Assembly (NCBI GenBank): GCA_048498155.1
Contig: JBEHYN010000010.1
Span: forward strand, 4,855-68,854
Direction of reading: 5' to 3'
Length of the DNA stretch: 64,000 bases
Source of the DNA: BOG-938 sp048498155
GTDB taxonomy: Bacteria > Pseudomonadota > Alphaproteobacteria > Caulobacterales > Caulobacteraceae
Below the pieces are notes generated by a model. The model was given only the letters and a program-made list of their open reading frames with translations. It made no database searches and was not told where the DNA came from. The translations under genes were made by a program, and so were the position numbers. Shown here piece after piece: positions 62,387-64,000 of the stretch. Numbering within the stretch: the first letter of the stretch is position 1; each line of letters opens with the position of its first letter.

Positions 62387-63436
62387 ATGAACAAGACGGC
62401 GCTTTGTTGGCTGGCCTTCGCCAGCCTGGCCCTGGCCCCGCCGCAATCCCCGGCCCAAGCCCAGGCGCCCGCTGCCGGAGCGCCGCCGCCCCATCTGCAA
62501 TGGTTCGTCCCGCCCGGTCCCGATCCGGATTCGCAATATCGGCTGGGTCCGGACTCCATGCCGCAGGAGGGCGTGCCCAAGGGCGAAATTCGCGGGCCCT
62601 TCGTCATTCCCAGCCAAGTCTTTCCCGGCACCCAACACACCTTCTGGGTCTATGTGCCAGCGCAGTACAATCCGTCCACGCCCGCCAATCTGATGGTGTT
62701 TCAGGATGGTTGGGGCTGGAAGCGGGAGGACGGCGACGCGCGCGCCCAGAACGTGCTGGACAACCTGATCTACCGCCGGGAAATCCCGGTGATGATCGCG
62801 GTGTTCATCAACCCCGGCCGGCGTCCCGATCAGATCGAGCCGGGCCCCGAGACCGGCGGCGGGGACGGCACCACCAACCGCGTCGAGGAATACAATCACC
62901 CGGACGACAGGTATGCGCGGGTGGTCACCGAAGAGCTGCTGCCGGTCCTGTATAAGGACTACAACATCTCCAAGAATCCCGACGATCACGGCATCGCCGG
63001 CACCAGTTCGGGCGGAATCGCGGCCTTCGGCGTGGCGTGGGAGCGGCCAAACGCATTCCGCAAGGTCTACACCGTGGTCGGCAGCTTCGTCGGCATGAAG
63101 GGGGGCTACGTCTATCCGGAGCGTGTCCTCGCCAGCGAGAAGAAGCCCCTGCGCATATTCATGGCCGATGGTCGCAACGACCATCGAGGCAAGCTGGGCG
63201 ACCGACCCTACGACCCGCAGCTGGATTGGTTCTACCAGAACGTCCGCCTGGAGACGGCCCTGAGCCAAAAGGGCTACGACGTGAACTATTCCTGGAGCGT
63301 CGGCCTGCACGGCTGGAAATTCGGCGGCATGATCCTGCCCGACGTCATGCGCTGGCTGTGGCGCGATGGACCGGTCTCGACCGATCCGAACGATATGGAC
63401 CATCGCGGATTCCGCCAGCCGGGCGTCGGCAATTGA
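62387..63436 (+). CDS. Secreted alpha/beta-hydrolase esterase (Fes/enterochelin esterase-like)
   Basis: A 349-residue exported esterase of the PF00756 type. A signal peptide (1-24) precedes a conserved QYRLGPDSMPQEGVPKGEIRGPF head. The nucleophile Ser is in GIAGTSSGGIAAFGVAW near residue 204. HxxxxHxGWKFGG (SVGLHGWKFGG) holds a candidate His. It could hydrolyse siderophore esters or plant/polysaccharide acyl esters. A tandem paralogue follows 39 bp later. Confidence 0.87.
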   Translation: MNKTALCWLAFASLALAPPQSPAQAQAPAAGAPPPHLQWFVPPGPDPDSQYRLGPDSMPQEGVPKGEIRGPFVIPSQVFPGTQHTFWVYVPAQYNPSTPANLMVFQDGWGWKREDGDARAQNVLDNLIYRREIPVMIAVFINPGRRPDQIEPGPETGGGDGTTNRVEEYNHPDDRYARVVTEELLPVLYKDYNISKNPDDHGIAGTSSGGIAAFGVAWERPNAFRKVYTVVGSFVGMKGGYVYPERVLASEKKPLRIFMADGRNDHRGKLGDRPYDPQLDWFYQNVRLETALSQKGYDVNYSWSVGLHGWKFGGMILPDVMRWLWRDGPVSTDPNDMDHRGFRQPGVGN

Positions 63437-63474
63437 CGGGCCGGGCCAATCTCGTCCGTGGGAGGACCGTTTCC

Positions 63475-63912
63475 ATGAAAACCACCATTCTGTCGCTGTT
63501 GGCGCTGGCCGGGCTGGCCTTGGCTGCGCCGAGCGTCCAGGCTCAGACCCCCGAGGCCTTCGCCGCCGCCCGCGCAGCGCGGCCGCCCGAGCCGCTGCCT
63601 CCGGGGCCTCCGCCCAATTCGCAATACCGTCTGGGCCCCGATTCCATGCCCCAGCCCGGCGTGCCCAAGGGCGAAGTTCGTGGGCCCTATGTCATTCCCA
63701 GCCAGGTATTTCCGGGCACCCAGCACACCTATTGGGTCTATGTCCCGGCACAGTATGATCCATCCAAGGCCGCCAGCCTGATGATCTTCCAAGACGGCCA
63801 GGGCTTCTTGGATCCCGAAGGCGATCTGCGAACGACCAATGTGCTGGATAACCTGATCTATCGCCGGGAGATCCCGGTGATGATCGCGGTGTTCATCAAT
63901 CCGGGACATCGC
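63475..63912 (+). pseudogene. Tandem esterase paralogue interrupted by an insertion
   Basis: Starts at an ATG preceded by GGAGG (63461-63465). The signal peptide and QYRLGPDSMPQPGVPKGEVRGPYVIPSQVFPGTQHTYWVY region match the preceding esterase closely, up to VMIAVFINPG near 63906. After that the protein sequence changes abruptly to unrelated text and the frame ends at 63993. The nucleophile Ser and the rest of the domain are missing here. They may lie beyond the insertion, outside the window. Confidence 0.8.
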
Positions 63913-64000
63913 GTAATTGAGGTAGGCCCATCCTCCTTGGGCTACGAAGTCAGTGTTGAAGCTGCTTCACGAAGGAGGATGGACCATGGTTGAAGTTTAC
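63913..64000 (+). mobile_element. Probable left end of an insertion sequence, cut by window edge
   Basis: From about 63913 the sequence no longer matches the paralogue. A 73-nt leader precedes a strong Shine-Dalgarno (AAGGAGG, 63972-63978) and ATG at 63986, encoding MVEVY. That start resembles IS110-family transposases (V-x-V-Y-x-G-I-D pattern), but only five residues are visible. No target duplication or inverted terminus can be checked. An 11-nt stretch (63928-63938) is complementary to 63972-63982 and would sequester the ribosome site. Confidence 0.55.

Overview
The window is GC-rich, densely packed bacterial chromosome that reads as an alphaproteobacterium, most likely of the Caulobacterales. 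This is an inference from gene order and family membership: fur - miaB - phoH - ybeY - corC - lnt - metK, acnA divergent from ccmABCDG, obgE - proB - proA - nadD - rsfS, and the lineage-typical DUF2794, DUF1223 and DUF2237 genes. Many genes start with TTG or GTG and overlap by 4 nt (ATGA/GTGA/TTGA), and several convergent pairs overlap at their stop codons. No rRNA, tRNA, CRISPR array or prophage was found.

Layout. 0-7 kb: a truncated Cys/His-rich repeat protein, a three-domain GH18 / NodB deacetylase / GT2 synthase fusion, an ammonium transporter, and a phosphatase plus polyprenyl-phosphate sugar transferase pair. 7-12 kb: trpS, then a nitric-oxide-type locus (NsrR-like Rrf2 regulator divergent from a single-domain haemoglobin and a monohaem c-type protein, with a large dyad between them), nfuA and a RutE-type nitroreductase. 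12-21 kb: tsaB-rimI, fur, an RraB-like gene, miaB-phoH-ybeY-corC-lnt and metK. 21-33 kb: an aldo/keto reductase with altered catalytic residues, a CysG-type protein, an MFS carrier with a large inserted loop, and the TCA operon sucC-sucD-sucA-sucB. 33-44 kb: mdh, a BI-1 family membrane protein, an LPMO-like secreted protein, a candidate small RNA, DUF1223, acnA and the cytochrome c maturation genes ccmABCDG. 44-57 kb: two co-oriented runs (dapF-mtaB-ftsY-yciB and obgE-proB-proA-nadD-rsfS) with rlmH between them; a 2.1-kb block of three opposite-strand genes separates rsfS from rlmH. 56-62 kb: rpmA/rplU divergent from a Zn-uptake cluster (Zur-like box, tiny membrane protein, znuC, znuB, His-rich COG0523 GTPase, WD40 protein), then mtgA. 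62-64 kb: two tandem secreted esterase genes, the second broken by what looks like the left end of an insertion sequence running off the window.

Functional links: central carbon metabolism (suc operon, mdh, acnA); Fe-S, NO and haem biology (nfuA, NsrR-like regulator, globin, siroheme enzyme, ccm); zinc homeostasis; tRNA modification (miaB, mtaB, tsaB); ribosome maturation (ybeY, rlmH, rsfS, obgE, rplU/rpmA); and envelope assembly (lnt, mtgA, sugar transferase, the synthase fusion).

A recurring theme not captured by gene calls is several unrelated families of paired inverted repeats (about 70-160 bp) at gene borders. Some run into coding sequence: one copy sits in frame inside ybeY, and others supply the C-terminal tails of fur and the RraB-like gene. 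The best candidates for undescribed biology are the rsfS/rlmH insert (XRE regulator, DUF4258-like protein, HigA-like protein), the structured RNA near 36.75-36.88 kb, the NsrR/globin/monohaem locus, and the insertion-sequence leader at the right edge, where an 11-nt anti-Shine-Dalgarno segment is visible.
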